From: Alloalcanivorax balearicus MACL04 | GTDB lineage: Bacteria; Pseudomonadota; Gammaproteobacteria; Pseudomonadales; Alcanivoracaceae | Assembly (NCBI RefSeq): GCF_025532145.1 | Contig: NZ_ARXS01000007.1 | Span: forward strand, 62,001 to 126,000 | Length of the DNA: 64,000 nucleotides | Direction: 5' to 3' | In this document: positions 17,511-26,952 of the stretch, piece by piece | How positions within the stretch are numbered: position 1 is the first letter of the stretch | Layout of the letters: each line of letters begins with the position of its first letter | Translations under genes and position numbers: made by a program | Notes under the pieces: generated by a model | Told to the model about the DNA's origin: nothing | The model's database searches: none | Seen by the model: only the letters and a program-made list of their open reading frames with translations

Positions 17511-18302
17511 ATGTCCAATACCGTTCGCGAGCACATTCATCGTATTTGGGATCGACTGGCCGATTTTCCCGAGCCACTGCTGGGAACGGATGGGCTGCGT
17601 TACCTGCTGGAATCCATCAGCGAGCTGATCGATGCCGATCACGGCTATTGGCTCAGTTGTTTCCTGCTTGGTCATTTGGACGCAGACAGGGATCCCATGC
17701 TGGGCTGGCGGCCTGGCCCCATGTTTTTCTACAAGGAAATGCCCGACGACAAGTCGGTGGTGAAGAACAACATGGATAAGCTCGAGGCGGGAGAATACCC
17801 GGTGGATGAAAGTACGCGTAATCATGTGCGCCAGGCAGGGCGTTTTCGCGCCACGCTGATGCGGGATCACGTCTCGGCGGATTTCTTCAGCGGGCCGCAC
17901 TACCGGCATTATTATCAACGTCGCAACATCACCGACACTCTCTTCGTGGCGGCGCCGGTCAATGCCGATACCGAAGTCTATTTTTGCTTCAACCGGGTCG
18001 GCAGTGAGCAACCATTTAGCAAAGCCGAGCTGGATGTGGCCGCGGAGACGTTGCGCAGCCTGGGCTGGTTTCACAAAAAAGTGCTGCTCGGCCATGGCCT
18101 GCTGATTGCCCGCCAGCCACTCACGCCGACTGAAAAGAAGGTGATGCATCATCTGTTGACCGGTCTGGCGGAAAAGCAGATCGCGGAAAAACTGGACCAG
18201 AAAACGGACACCACCCATAAGCATGTCGGCAGTATCTACCGTAAATTCAATGTCAGGAGCCGTGCCGCTCTAACAGCTCTCTGGCTGGGGCAACGAAACT
18301 GA
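17511..18302 (+). CDS. LuxR-family transcriptional regulator
   Basis: 263 residues from the ATG at 17511 (MSNTVREHIHRIWDRLADF); in-frame upstream Met codons add a non-conserved leader. The C-terminal HTH (~198-263) has the LuxR pattern LTPTEKKVMHHLLTGLAEKQIAEKLDQ followed by THKHVGSIYRKFNVRSR (shown in two pieces). The ~190-residue N-terminal domain has no recognisable receiver motif and I cannot name its ligand. Its 3' end overlaps the convergent DoxX gene by 33 nt. Confidence 0.85.
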   Translation: MSNTVREHIHRIWDRLADFPEPLLGTDGLRYLLESISELIDADHGYWLSCFLLGHLDADRDPMLGWRPGPMFFYKEMPDDKSVVKNNMDKLEAGEYPVDESTRNHVRQAGRFRATLMRDHVSADFFSGPHYRHYYQRRNITDTLFVAAPVNADTEVYFCFNRVGSEQPFSKAELDVAAETLRSLGWFHKKVLLGHGLLIARQPLTPTEKKVMHHLLTGLAEKQIAEKLDQKTDTTHKHVGSIYRKFNVRSRAALTALWLGQRN

Positions 18303-18962
18303 CTCTCTGTCCGATGCCGTCAGAAAGCGGGATACCCAGTAATCCAGGCTCAGGAAGCGGCCCGCGCCATGAAAGAACAAGACCATCAGCATGAGCAGGT
18401 AAGTGGCGGCGAACTCGATGCCGTTATTGAGCACTACGAAGGTACCCTTCTCCGTTAGCCAGTCGTAGTGTCCATGTTCTTGCAACAGACCGCGGGCTTG
18501 CGCCAACCGCTCGTTGACGCCAGAGCTGTTCTCAAGGCTCGCTTTGGCGGCGGGGATGCCCAGCGCCGCCAGCGGCCGCGCCATGCTGGTTTCCGCATTG
18601 GAAGGGGCGATGGCGAACCAGCCATTGGGCCAATGCACGGCGAAGATGGCGACCAGCATGGTGGCCATCAAGGGCACGCTGATCAGGCGGGTGGCAAGGC
18701 CGAGAAGCAGCAGAACGCCGCCGATCAATTCGGTGGCGGTGGCCATGAATGCCATCAGCCAGGGAAAGGGAAGGCCCAGGCCCCAATCCGGGTTACCGAA
18801 CCAGGCGACGGTGGCGTCGAAGGCGGTCAGCTTGTTGAGACCGGCACTGAAAAACACCGGCGCCAGATACAGCCGCAGTGCCAGTGGCGTCAGAAAGTCC
18901 AGGGAACGGGCGCGATCGAGCAGCGCCTGAACGCGAGAGCCTGCGAGAGCGGGGAGAGACAT
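18270..18962 (-). CDS. DoxX-family membrane protein
   Basis: 230 residues with four predicted membrane helices: LALRLYLAPVFFSAGLNKL (~26-44), WLMAFMATATELIGGVLLL, VPLMATMLVAIFAVHW and FAATYLLMLMVLFFHGAGR. The DoxX hallmarks are the GLNKL loop and the E in TATELIGG. DoxX proteins are linked to quinone-associated or thiol stress chemistry, but this member's function is unknown. It lies 70 nt after the anti-sigma gene on the same strand and may belong to that operon. Confidence 0.82.
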   Translation of the reverse strand: MSLPALAGSRVQALLDRARSLDFLTPLALRLYLAPVFFSAGLNKLTAFDATVAWFGNPDWGLGLPFPWLMAFMATATELIGGVLLLLGLATRLISVPLMATMLVAIFAVHWPNGWFAIAPSNAETSMARPLAALGIPAAKASLENSSGVNERLAQARGLLQEHGHYDWLTEKGTFVVLNNGIEFAATYLLMLMVLFFHGAGRFLSLDYWVSRFLTASDRESVSLPQPESC

Positions 18963-19032
18963 GCCGGCATCCTGTTTTATGGAAGGTGGAATATGGATGC
19001 GGTGGCGATGCGAATGTTACAGGTGGCGCCGG

Positions 19033-19269
19033 TCAGGAAGGCGGGGGTGGCAACCGGGCCAGGATGGCGTCCACCTCGCCATCGTCCAACGGCGCCACCG
19101 AAGCCTGTTGACGCAGATGTTCGGTGAGCGCGTCCAGTTGCCGTACATAGCGGCGGCAATGGCGGCAGATCATAAGATGGGTGTGCAGGGCCAGGCGTTC
19201 GCCAAAGCTCAACGGAGTGCCATCAATCAGAGCGTCGGCGCGTTGTACCACCTCTTTGCATTTCAGCAT
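19033..19269 (-). CDS. Anti-sigma factor with zf-HC2 zinc finger
   Basis: 78-residue soluble protein with the zinc-binding anti-sigma motif HTHLMICRHCRRYVRQL (H-x3-C-x2-C, ~residues 30-40) and no membrane span. Such small ZAS proteins bind and inhibit the ECF factor encoded just upstream, often releasing it on thiol oxidation. It overlaps the sigma gene by 7 nt, indicating coupling. The inducing signal is not shown by the sequence. Confidence 0.82.
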   Translation of the reverse strand: MLKCKEVVQRADALIDGTPLSFGERLALHTHLMICRHCRRYVRQLDALTEHLRQQASVAPLDDGEVDAILARLPPPPS

Positions 19270-19877
19270 TCGCCGGTCTCCTGAAAATGATCCACCAGTT
19301 GAAACAGCCGCGCGCGGGCGCGATGCAGCAGTACCCTGACATTGGATGGGCTGATATCGAGAATGTTACAGATGACGTCGAAATCCAGGCCCTGGATATC
19401 GCGCAGCTCCAATACCAGCCGCTGATTGTCCGGCATGGCGCCTATATGCTTTTCCATGCAGTGCTTCAATTCGTCCCGGGTCAGTAACGCGTCCGGGCCG
19501 TGCAATGTCCAGGTGAGCGGCGGCGTTTGCCAGTGACCGTCGCCGCGAAAGCGGTGGGCCAGGGCGTCGCCGGCATCCTCGGTGGGATCAAACTGGATCT
19601 CGCGGCCCTGACGGCGCAGTTGCATGCGCGCCTGATTAATGACGATGCGGTTGAGCCAGGTGAGCACGGTACTGCGGCCTTCGAAGCGGGCAAGGGCGCC
19701 ATGGGCGGCGATCCAGCTCTCCTGTACCGCTTCCTCGGCGTCCGCCGGCTGCAGCAGGCTGCGGGCGGTACTGAGAAGCCGGGAATGGTAGTGCTTTACC
19801 AGCAAGGCGAAGGCCGCGCGGTCGCCACCACGCAGGCGCTCGACGAAGTCGGGGGTTTCCAGTTGCGATTCGCTCAT
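19263..19877 (-). CDS. ECF RNA polymerase sigma factor
   Basis: 204 residues from the ATG at 19877 (MSESQLETPDFVERLRGGD); a TTG 36 nt upstream is less likely. Region sigma2 has AEEAVQESWIAAHGALARF and TWLNRIVINQARMQLRR. Region sigma4 has MPDNQRLVLELRDIQGLDF and ISPSNVRVLLHRARARL. A spacer of ~50 residues between sigma2 and sigma4 contains HRFRGDGHWQTPPLTW, seen in ECFs paired with zf-HC2 anti-sigmas. Likely regulates itself and the DoxX gene. Confidence 0.9.
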   Translation of the reverse strand: MSESQLETPDFVERLRGGDRAAFALLVKHYHSRLLSTARSLLQPADAEEAVQESWIAAHGALARFEGRSTVLTWLNRIVINQARMQLRRQGREIQFDPTEDAGDALAHRFRGDGHWQTPPLTWTLHGPDALLTRDELKHCMEKHIGAMPDNQRLVLELRDIQGLDFDVICNILDISPSNVRVLLHRARARLFQLVDHFQETGEC

Positions 19878-19931
19878 TGGCCGCGGTTTCCGCTTGAACA
19901 GGGCGCCCGGCAAAGCGGGCGCCCTTATGGG

Positions 19932-21599
19932 TCACACCTCGATACGTTTGTATTTCATGCGCTTGGGTTGCAGGGCGTCGTCGCCCAGCTGCTTGCGCTT
20001 GAACTCTTCGTATTCGGTGTACGAGCCCTCGAACCACTCCACCTGGGCATCGCCTTCGAAGGAGAGGATATGGGTGGCCACCCGGTCCAGGAACCAGCGG
20101 TCGTGGGAGATCACGATGGCGCAGCCGGGGAACGCCAGTAGCGCTTCCTCAAGGGCCCGCAGGGTTTCCACGTCCAGGTCGTTGGTCGGTTCGTCCAACA
20201 GCAGCACGTTGGCGCCCTGTTTGAGCAGCTTGGCCAGGTGCAGACGGTTGCGCTCGCCGCCGGACAGGTCCTTCACCCGTTTCTGCTGATCGGCGCCCTT
20301 GAAGTTGAAGCGGCCCAGGTAGGCGCGGCTGGGCACTTCGTAGTTGCCAATCCTGAGAATGTCCAGACTGTCGGAAACTTCTTCCCACACGGTCTTGTTG
20401 CCGTCCAGGTCCTCGCGGCTCTGATCCACGTAGGCCAGATCGACGGTGTCGCCGATCTCGATCTCGCCTTTGTCCGGTGTCTCCTGACCGGCGAACATGC
20501 GGAACAGCGTGGTTTTACCGGCGCCGTTAGGGCCGATGATGCCGACGATGGCGCCGCGTGGCACCGAGAAGTTCAGGTTCTCGTAGAGCATCTTGTCATC
20601 GAAATGCTTGCTGACGTCCTTCACTTCGAACACCTTTTCGCCGAGACGCTCGCCCGGCGGGATGTACAGCTCCTGGGTTTCGTTGCGCTTCTGGAATTCC
20701 TGGCTGGCCAGTTCCTCGAAAGCGGACACCCGGGCCTTGTTCTTGGCGCGGCGGCCTTTTGGATTCTGCCGTACCCATTCCAGTTCTTTTTCCACCGTCT
20801 TGCGGTGTGCGGATTCGCTCTTGGCTTCCTGCTCCAGGCGCTGTTCCTTCTGCTCCAGCCAGGAGGAATAGTTGCCTTTCCAGGGGATGCCTTCGCCACG
20901 GTCCAGTTCCAGGATCCATTCGCAGGAGTTGTCCAGGAAGTAGCGATCGTGGGTCACCGCCACCACGGTGCCGGGGAATTCGTGCAGGAAGCGCTCCAGC
21001 CAGGCCACCGATTCGGCGTCCAGGTGGTTGGTGGGCTCGTCCAGCAACAGCATGTCCGGGGCGCTCATCAGCAGCCGGCACAGTGCCACCCGGCGCTTCT
21101 CGCCCCCGGACAGGTTTTTCACCGAGGCCTCCCAGGGAGGCAAGCGCAAGGCGTCGGCGGCGATGTCCAGTTTGCGCTCCAGATTGTGGGCGTCGGCGGT
21201 TTCGATGATCGCTTCCAGCCGCGCCTGTTCCTCGGCCAGCTTGTCGAAGTCGGCATTTTCTTCCGCGTAGGCGGCATACACCTCTTCCAGCCGGGTCTGG
21301 GCGTTGCGGATCTCGGACAGCGACTCCTCAACGATCTCGCGCACGTTCTTTTCCGGATCCAGCTCCGGCTCCTGGGGAAGATAGCCGATATTAATGCCGG
21401 CCATCGGGCGGGCTTCGCCGATGAAGTCCTTGTCCACCCCGGCCATGATCTTCAGCAGGGTGGATTTCCCCGAGCCGTTGAGACCGAGCACACCGATCTT
21501 GGCACCGGGAAAGAATGACAGGGAGATGTCCTTCAGGATCTGCTTCTTCGGGGGGACCACCTTGCCCACCCGGTCCAGGGTGAAGATGTATTGAGACAT
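19932..21599 (-). CDS. ettA: Energy-dependent translational throttle protein EttA (ABC-F ATPase)
   Basis: Ribosome-associated ABC-F protein that gates the first elongation step according to the ATP/ADP ratio. 555 residues carry two ATPase domains: Walker A GLNGSGKST and GPNGAGKTT, signatures LSGGEKRRVALCRLL and LSGGERNRLHLAKLL, and Walker B LLLDEPTNHLD and LLLDEPTNDLD. A P-site tRNA-interaction motif linker lies between them (~240-300). The start MSQYIFTLDRVGKVVPPKKQ is typical for EttA. A GC hairpin CCCCGC-TAG-GCGGGG lies 30-45 nt upstream of the start. Confidence 0.95.
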   Translation of the reverse strand: MSQYIFTLDRVGKVVPPKKQILKDISLSFFPGAKIGVLGLNGSGKSTLLKIMAGVDKDFIGEARPMAGINIGYLPQEPELDPEKNVREIVEESLSEIRNAQTRLEEVYAAYAEENADFDKLAEEQARLEAIIETADAHNLERKLDIAADALRLPPWEASVKNLSGGEKRRVALCRLLMSAPDMLLLDEPTNHLDAESVAWLERFLHEFPGTVVAVTHDRYFLDNSCEWILELDRGEGIPWKGNYSSWLEQKEQRLEQEAKSESAHRKTVEKELEWVRQNPKGRRAKNKARVSAFEELASQEFQKRNETQELYIPPGERLGEKVFEVKDVSKHFDDKMLYENLNFSVPRGAIVGIIGPNGAGKTTLFRMFAGQETPDKGEIEIGDTVDLAYVDQSREDLDGNKTVWEEVSDSLDILRIGNYEVPSRAYLGRFNFKGADQQKRVKDLSGGERNRLHLAKLLKQGANVLLLDEPTNDLDVETLRALEEALLAFPGCAIVISHDRWFLDRVATHILSFEGDAQVEWFEGSYTEYEEFKRKQLGDDALQPKRMKYKRIEV

Positions 21600-21802
21600 A
21601 GAAAATGGCTTGCCTGACAGTGCGTTAAGGCCCCGCTAGGCGGGGGCCGGGGTGTGGCGCCTAAACTAACCGAAGGCGGGGGAGGATGAAAGCCCGGTGC
21701 GTGTCCGGACCCTCAAGAACCGGTGGGCTCCGCCGATAACACGGCCACGAAACCCGATTCCACTTTTCGAAGCGGGTGTGTTGGACCTTTCAGGAGCAGG
21801 CC

Positions 21803-23380
21803 GTGCTGGCAAAACTCAACCGGATCAATGTGAAGTATGGGGTCGCCTTTATCGGGGTGGCATTGGCGTTGTGGATCGTGGTGGGAGTGAACGTGTTGCT
21901 AGTGAACTCGGTGAAGCAGCGGATGCTGGAGTTCGGCGACCGGTTCACGCCGGCCATCACCGAGGTGGTCAACGCCGACCGCGACCTGTATCAGGCCCGG
22001 CTGGCGGAAATGGCTTTTCTGCGTGGCATTCCCGGTACGCCGGAAGCGCAGGCCAATCAGGCTTTCTATGAGGAGAACGCGGTCCAGGCCCAGGAGCGCA
22101 TCGCGCGCATGGCGGAGCTGATGGACGGCTACATGGATACCGGCGGCAAGGCCGACGAGTACCGGCAGCTCTATGAAACCTGGCGGCGCGAATCGGCCAA
22201 GGTGTTCCAGCTTTATAATGACGAGTTGGTGGGGGAGGCCATGGACCAGTTGGATGGGCCGTCCCAGGCCAGCTTCGACGCCCTGCGCGCCTTCTATGAT
22301 CAGGCCGGTGACAATGTCGCCGCGCGCATCCGGGTGTTGCAGGAAGAGACCTTGGAGAAGGTGCGTCTCCAGCAGTTGGCGATCAGCGTCTTCGCCGTGA
22401 TCATCGGCGTGCTGGCGATCGCCATCGCCCTGATCGGCCCGCACCTGATGTCTCGGGCGATCCGCCAGATCACCCGGCGTATCCGTGAGATCAGCGAAGG
22501 GGATGGCGATCTGACCGCCCGCATCCACAGCCGCCGCAGCGATGAGATCGGTGAACTGGCGGATCAGTTCAACGCCTTCATCGGGCGTATCGACAGTACC
22601 TTGTCGAAAGTCCGCGACAGCGCCTTGAGCGTGAAGACCGCCGCCGAGGAAATCGCCCGAGGCAGTCAGGAACTGTCCGCCCGGACCGAGCAAACGGCGG
22701 CCAACCTGCAGGAAACCTCCGCGTCCATGGAGCAGATCACCCACACCGTCCACAACACCTCGGAAGCCACCGGCAAGGCAACGCAACTGGTCGGCGGTAC
22801 CGTCGAGGTGGCCCGCCGTGGCCAGGAGGCGATGCGTGAAGTCGAGCAGACCATGGCACGCATCAATGATTCCTCCACCCGCATCGCCGATATCGTCACC
22901 CTGATCGACGGCATCGCCTTCCAGACCAACATTCTGGCGCTGAACGCCTCGGTGGAAGCGGCCCGCGCCGGTGAGCACGGCAAGGGGTTCGCGGTGGTGG
23001 CCCAGGAGGTGCGTACCCTGGCCAGCCGCTCCGGCGAGGCCTCCAAGGAGATTCGCGATCTGATCGGCACCTCGGTGAACTGGACCCGCTCCGGCGCCAC
23101 CCAGGTGGAGGGAGCGGGCCGCACCATGGAGGAAATCCTTGCCGCCATCGAGAAGGTTAACGGGGTGATCGCCGAGATCAGCACCGGCGCCCAGGAGCAG
23201 AGCCTGGGCATCGGCCAGGTCAACACCGCGGTGACCGAACTGGACACCATGACCCAGCACAACGCGTCCATGGTCGAGGAAACCAACGCCGCCGCCGGCG
23301 AGATGCGCGGTCAGGCGGAGTCTCTGAGCGCGGTGATCGGTGCTTTCCGGCTCAGTGGGCGGGAGCGGACTGCCTCCTGA
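21803..23380 (+). CDS. Methyl-accepting chemotaxis protein
   Basis: About 525 residues from the GTG at 21803, which has AGGAG 6 nt upstream (an upstream GTG at 21776 lacks one). TM1 spans ~10-32 ([21 protein letters not shown]), a periplasmic helical sensor domain ~33-190, TM2 ~193-215 ([20 protein letters not shown]), then HAMP (~217-270) and the cytoplasmic signalling domain with the hairpin tip [20 protein letters not shown]. The C-terminus ends GRERTAS and has no NWETF-type CheR tether. The ligand is unknown, and no che genes are adjacent. Confidence 0.92.
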   Translation: MLAKLNRINVKYGVAFIGVALALWIVVGVNVLLVNSVKQRMLEFGDRFTPAITEVVNADRDLYQARLAEMAFLRGIPGTPEAQANQAFYEENAVQAQERIARMAELMDGYMDTGGKADEYRQLYETWRRESAKVFQLYNDELVGEAMDQLDGPSQASFDALRAFYDQAGDNVAARIRVLQEETLEKVRLQQLAISVFAVIIGVLAIAIALIGPHLMSRAIRQITRRIREISEGDGDLTARIHSRRSDEIGELADQFNAFIGRIDSTLSKVRDSALSVKTAAEEIARGSQELSARTEQTAANLQETSASMEQITHTVHNTSEATGKATQLVGGTVEVARRGQEAMREVEQTMARINDSSTRIADIVTLIDGIAFQTNILALNASVEAARAGEHGKGFAVVAQEVRTLASRSGEASKEIRDLIGTSVNWTRSGATQVEGAGRTMEEILAAIEKVNGVIAEISTGAQEQSLGIGQVNTAVTELDTMTQHNASMVEETNAAAGEMRGQAESLSAVIGAFRLSGRERTAS

Positions 23381-23529
23381 GGTCGCTGCTGGCGCGGGAT
23401 GGCCCCGCGCCAGTGGGATTCGCCCCGGTTCAAGTCGCCATGAGCGCCATTCAAGTGCCAAAGGGCGGGGTTTTGGTTAGAATACGCGCCCCTGAATCCG
23501 CAACCAGACCGTACCGTAGAGGGTAGCCC

Positions 23530-24786
23530 ATGTTCCCCAAATCCATGTCCATCGCCGAGTTCGACCCGGAAATCCAGGCCGCCATCGACGCCGAGCGTCT
23601 GCGCCAGGAGCAGCACATCGAGTTGATCGCCTCCGAGAACTACGCTTCTCCGCGGGTGATGGAAGCCCAAGGCTCCGTGCTCACCAACAAGTACGCCGAA
23701 GGCTACCCGGGCAAGCGCTATTACGGCGGTTGCGAGCACGTGGACGTGGTGGAGCAACTGGCTATTGATCGCGCCTGCCAGCTGTTCGGCGCGGACTGGG
23801 CCAACGTGCAGCCGCACTCCGGCTCCCAGGCCAACGCCGCCGTCTACATGGCGGTGCTCAACCCCGGTGACACCGTGCTGGGCATGAGCCTGGACGCCGG
23901 CGGTCACCTGACCCACGGTGCCAAGCCGAACTTCTCCGGCAAGATGTACAACGCCATCCAGTACGGTCTGGACAACGACACCGGCCTGATCGACTACGAC
24001 CAGGTGGAAAAACTGGCCCGCGAGCACAAGCCGAAAATGATCGTCGCCGGCTTCTCCGCTTATTCCCAGGTGGTGGACTGGCAGCGTTTCCGCGCCATCG
24101 CCGATGAAGTGGGCGCGGTATTGATGGTGGACATGGCCCACGTGGCCGGTCTGGTCGCCGCCGGCGTCTACCCGAGCCCGGTGGGCATCGCCGACATCAC
24201 CACCACCACCACCCACAAAACCCTGGGCGGTCCCCGTGGTGGCCTGATCATGGGCAAAGCCAACGAGGATCTGCAGAAGAAGATCAATTCCGCCGTCTTC
24301 CCCGGCGGCCAGGGCGGCCCTCTGGAGCACGTGATCGCGGCCAAGGCGATCTGCTTCAAGGAAGCCATGGACGCGTCCTTCAAGAGCTACCAGCAGAACG
24401 TTGTCAAGAACGCCCAGGCCATGGCCAAGGTGTTCATCGACCGTGGCTTCGATGTGGTCTCCAATGGCACCGAAAACCACCTGTTCCTGCTCAGCCTGAT
24501 CAAGCAGGACATCACCGGTAAGGATGCCGACGCCGCCCTCGGCCGCGCCCACATCACCGTCAACAAGAACGCCGTCCCCAACGACCCGCGTTCCCCGTTC
24601 GTCACCTCCGGCCTGCGCATCGGCTCCCCCTCCATCACCCGCCGCGGCTTCAGCGAGCAGGACGCCACCGAACTTGCCGGCTGGATCTGCGACATCCTGG
24701 AAAACATGGGCAACGAGAGCGTCATCGATGAAGTGCGCGGCAAGGTCGCCGAGATCTGCGCGCGGTTGCCGGTCTATGAGCAGTAA
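23530..24786 (+). CDS. glyA: Serine hydroxymethyltransferase
   Basis: PLP enzyme converting serine and THF to glycine and 5,10-methylene-THF. 418 residues, full length. The PLP lysine motif is [14 protein letters not shown] (~222-235), and the N-terminal motifs [20 protein letters not shown] and [16 protein letters not shown] are intact. AGAGGG precedes the ATG at 23530. A second in-frame ATG at 23545 would give [11 protein letters not shown]. Normally nrdR follows glyA in gammaproteobacteria; here a four-helix-bundle gene separates them. Confidence 0.97.
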   Translation: MFPKSMSIAEFDPEIQAAIDAERLRQEQHIELIASENYASPRVMEAQGSVLTNKYAEGYPGKRYYGGCEHVDVVEQLAIDRACQLFGADWANVQPHSGSQANAAVYMAVLNPGDTVLGMSLDAGGHLTHGAKPNFSGKMYNAIQYGLDNDTGLIDYDQVEKLAREHKPKMIVAGFSAYSQVVDWQRFRAIADEVGAVLMVDMAHVAGLVAAGVYPSPVGIADITTTTTHKTLGGPRGGLIMGKANEDLQKKINSAVFPGGQGGPLEHVIAAKAICFKEAMDASFKSYQQNVVKNAQAMAKVFIDRGFDVVSNGTENHLFLLSLIKQDITGKDADAALGRAHITVNKNAVPNDPRSPFVTSGLRIGSPSITRRGFSEQDATELAGWICDILENMGNESVIDEVRGKVAEICARLPVYEQ

Positions 24787-24787
24787 C

Positions 24788-25220
24788 AAAGTGAATAGTT
24801 AACAGGGAACAGTTAACAGCGAAAAACGGGGGTCATGGATGACGGACCGGCATGTGGCGCGGGGGAAATCCCGCGCTTTTGCGTTGAGGGTGGTGAAAAG
24901 CTGCCAATACCTGAGGACTCGGAAAAGCGAGTACGTACTCAGTAAACAGTTGCTGCGTAGCGGCACGGCCATTGGCGCCCTGGTTCGGGAGGCCGAGTAC
25001 GCGGAGAGCCGGGCTGACTTCATACACAAGATGCATATGGCTCTGAAAGAGGCCAATGAAACGGACTACTGGATAGATCTGTTGTCGGAAGCAGGCTACT
25101 TTGGCCCGGACGCGGGTCTGTCCTTGCGCGCTGACTGTCAGGAACTGTTACGGATCTTGATCGCCATTATCAAAACCGCCAAAAGTCAGCGATAATGCGC
25201 TTGTTTCCACTATTCACTTT
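24788..25220. repeat. 12-bp inverted repeats flanking the four-helix-bundle gene
   Basis: AAAGTGAATAGT (24788-24799) directly after the glyA stop is repeated as its perfect reverse complement ACTATTCACTTT (25209-25220) just before nrdR. The left side continues with GTTAACAG-type repeats (AGTTAACAG at ~24797 and again at ~24811), and the right side has the related TTTTAACTATC. The repeats bracket exactly one gene and fall in an otherwise conserved gene pair, which suggests an inserted unit. Confidence 0.65.
24839..25195 (+). CDS. Four-helix bundle protein (S23 / 23S rRNA intervening-sequence family)
   Basis: 118 residues of the four-helix-bundle family first named from proteins encoded in 23S rRNA intervening sequences and related to the Avd accessory protein of diversity-generating retroelements. 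Typical patterns are YVLSKQLLRSGTAIGALVRE, then EAEYAESRADFIHKMHMALK and KEANETDYWIDLL. Its molecular role is unsettled. It stands alone between glyA and nrdR inside inverted repeats. No reverse transcriptase or variable-region repeat lies nearby, so a retroelement is not supported. Confidence 0.85.
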   Translation: MTDRHVARGKSRAFALRVVKSCQYLRTRKSEYVLSKQLLRSGTAIGALVREAEYAESRADFIHKMHMALKEANETDYWIDLLSEAGYFGPDAGLSLRADCQELLRILIAIIKTAKSQR

Positions 25221-25241
25221 TAACTATCAGCTGGTCTTCCC

Positions 25242-25727
25242 ATGTACTGTCCTTTTTGCGGCGCGCAAGATACCAAGGTGATCGATTCGCGGCTGGTGGC
25301 CGATGGCGGCCAGGTGCGGCGTCGTCGTGAGTGTCTGAGCTGCAACGAGCGGTTTACCACCTTTGAGACCGCCGAACTGGTGATGCCGAGGGTGATCAAG
25401 TCCGACGGTACCCGTCAGCCGTTCGATGAGAACAAGCTCCGTGCCGGCATGCAGCGGGCACTGGAGAAGCGTCCGGTGAGCGTGGAGGATCTGGAAGCCG
25501 CCATCAGTCGCATTTGCCATCAACTGCGGGCCACCGGTGAGCGGGAATTGCCGGCGCGGGAGCTGGGGGAATTCGTCATGGAGGCGTTGCAACAGTTGGA
25601 CGACGTGGCCTATGTGCGCTTCGCCTCGGTCTACCGCAGCTTCCAGGATATTTCCGAATTCGCCGCCGAAGTGGATCGATTGCGAAGCCGGGCTGGTGAT
25701 AAAAAGGACGGCAAGGACGGCGGATGA
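25242..25727 (+). CDS. nrdR: Transcriptional repressor NrdR
   Basis: Zn-ribbon/ATP-cone repressor of ribonucleotide reductase genes, sensing dATP/ATP. 161 residues. Zinc ligands are CPFCG (3-6) and CLSCN, with the [16 protein letters not shown] signature. The ATP cone (~49-139) begins [21 protein letters not shown] (shown in part of the conserved block). No clear Shine-Dalgarno precedes the ATG. The stop overlaps ribD (ATGA). Confidence 0.96.
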   Translation: MYCPFCGAQDTKVIDSRLVADGGQVRRRRECLSCNERFTTFETAELVMPRVIKSDGTRQPFDENKLRAGMQRALEKRPVSVEDLEAAISRICHQLRATGERELPARELGEFVMEALQQLDDVAYVRFASVYRSFQDISEFAAEVDRLRSRAGDKKDGKDGG

Positions 25728-26842
25728 GCGATTCGGCCTTTGATCAGCACTGCATGATCCGGGCCCTGCAACTGGCCCGGCAAGGACTTTATACCACCGA
25801 CCCCAACCCGCGCGTGGGCTGTGTACTGGCCAAGGGCGGGCAAATCGTCGCCGAGGGCTTCCATGCCCGTGCCGGCGAACCTCACGCGGAACGTCATGCC
25901 CTTGCCGCCGCCGGTGCCGGAGCGCGCGGCGCCACCGCCTATGTCACTCTGGAACCTTGCTCCCACACCGGCCGTACCGGGCCCTGCGCCGATGCTCTGA
26001 TCGAGGCTGGCGTGATCCGGGTGGTGGCGGCCATGGAGGACCCGAATCCTCAAGTGGCCGGTAATGGTTTTAGCAAGTTGCGCGCCGCCGGCATCCAGGT
26101 GGACGTGGGTCTGCAAGAGAGTGAAGCCCGGGCACTTAACCCTGGCTTTATCCGCCGCATGCGGGGTGAACGGCCCTGGGTGCGCATCAAGGTGGCCGCC
26201 AGTGTGGACGGCCGCACCGCCATGGCCAGCGGCGAATCCCAGTGGATCACCGGCCCGGAGGCCCGCGAGGACGTGCAGAGGCTGCGCGCGCGCAGCTCGG
26301 CGGTGATCACCGGCATTGGCACGGTGCTGGCGGATCGGCCTTCCTGCACCGTACGCGCGGACCAGTGGCGATTGGGCGAATACGGCTCCGATCAGGTACG
26401 GCAACCCTTGCGGGTGATCCTCGACCGGCGCCTGCGCACGCCGGTGGACGTCCCCGTGGTCACCGCCGCCGGGCCCTGCCTGGTCGTCGGCGGCGAAGCC
26501 CATCCCGAACGGCAACGTGCCCTGGAAGCGGCCGGCGCCGAAGTCATGCACCTGCCCAGCTCCGGCTCCGGCGTGGATCTGAAAGCGTTGCTGGCGGACC
26601 TGAGCAGGCGGGAATGCAACGAAATCCTGGTGGAATGCGGCGCCACCCTGGCCGGGGCCTTCGTCCGCGAAGCGCTGTTCGACGAATTGATTGTCTACAT
26701 GGCACCGGCGCTGCTCGGCACCGACGCCCGTGGCCTGCTCTCCTTGCCGCTGGTACGCATGGCGGAAAAAGTATCCCTGCGCTGGGCCGATGTGCGGCAA
26801 TTGGGTAACGATCTGCGGCTGACGCTGGTGCCGGAATCTTGA
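25724..26842 (+). CDS. ribD: Bifunctional riboflavin deaminase/reductase RibD
   Basis: Second and third steps of riboflavin synthesis. The N-terminal deaminase domain (~1-145) has the zinc ligands HAERHAL and [15 protein letters not shown]. The C-terminal reductase domain (~148-372) has the NADPH/substrate block [19 protein letters not shown], then [10 protein letters not shown] and [13 protein letters not shown]. 372 residues, normal length. It is coupled to nrdR by a 4-nt overlap. ribE/ribBA do not follow as they do in many relatives; a FosA-like gene does. Confidence 0.95.
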   Translation: MSDSAFDQHCMIRALQLARQGLYTTDPNPRVGCVLAKGGQIVAEGFHARAGEPHAERHALAAAGAGARGATAYVTLEPCSHTGRTGPCADALIEAGVIRVVAAMEDPNPQVAGNGFSKLRAAGIQVDVGLQESEARALNPGFIRRMRGERPWVRIKVAASVDGRTAMASGESQWITGPEAREDVQRLRARSSAVITGIGTVLADRPSCTVRADQWRLGEYGSDQVRQPLRVILDRRLRTPVDVPVVTAAGPCLVVGGEAHPERQRALEAAGAEVMHLPSSGSGVDLKALLADLSRRECNEILVECGATLAGAFVREALFDELIVYMAPALLGTDARGLLSLPLVRMAEKVSLRWADVRQLGNDLRLTLVPES

Positions 26843-26901
26843 TTTGCCATGGCCGCCTCCTGAATTCGGGGAGATGGGTCCTATGAAATCAGAGGTCACT
26901 A

Positions 26902-26937
26902 CAAGGCCGCTGTGGGAACCTGCCTTGGCAGCGAATA
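26902..26937. repeat. REP-like element, single arm
   Basis: CAAGGCCGCTGTGGGAACC followed by TGCCTTGGCAGCGAATAG is one diverged arm of the REP family described at 57359 and 63533. It sits between ribD and the FosA-like gene. Confidence 0.5.
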
Positions 26938-26952
26938 GCCTGGAGCTGATGT

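Noticed and set aside
21629-21648. GC-rich hairpin upstream of ettA as an intrinsic terminator
   Set aside because: No T tract on either strand. It may be a leader structure, but nothing supports a specific role.
24839-25195. Diversity-generating retroelement, because of the Avd-like fold of the four-helix-bundle protein
   Set aside because: No reverse transcriptase, template repeat or variable repeat was found around it.
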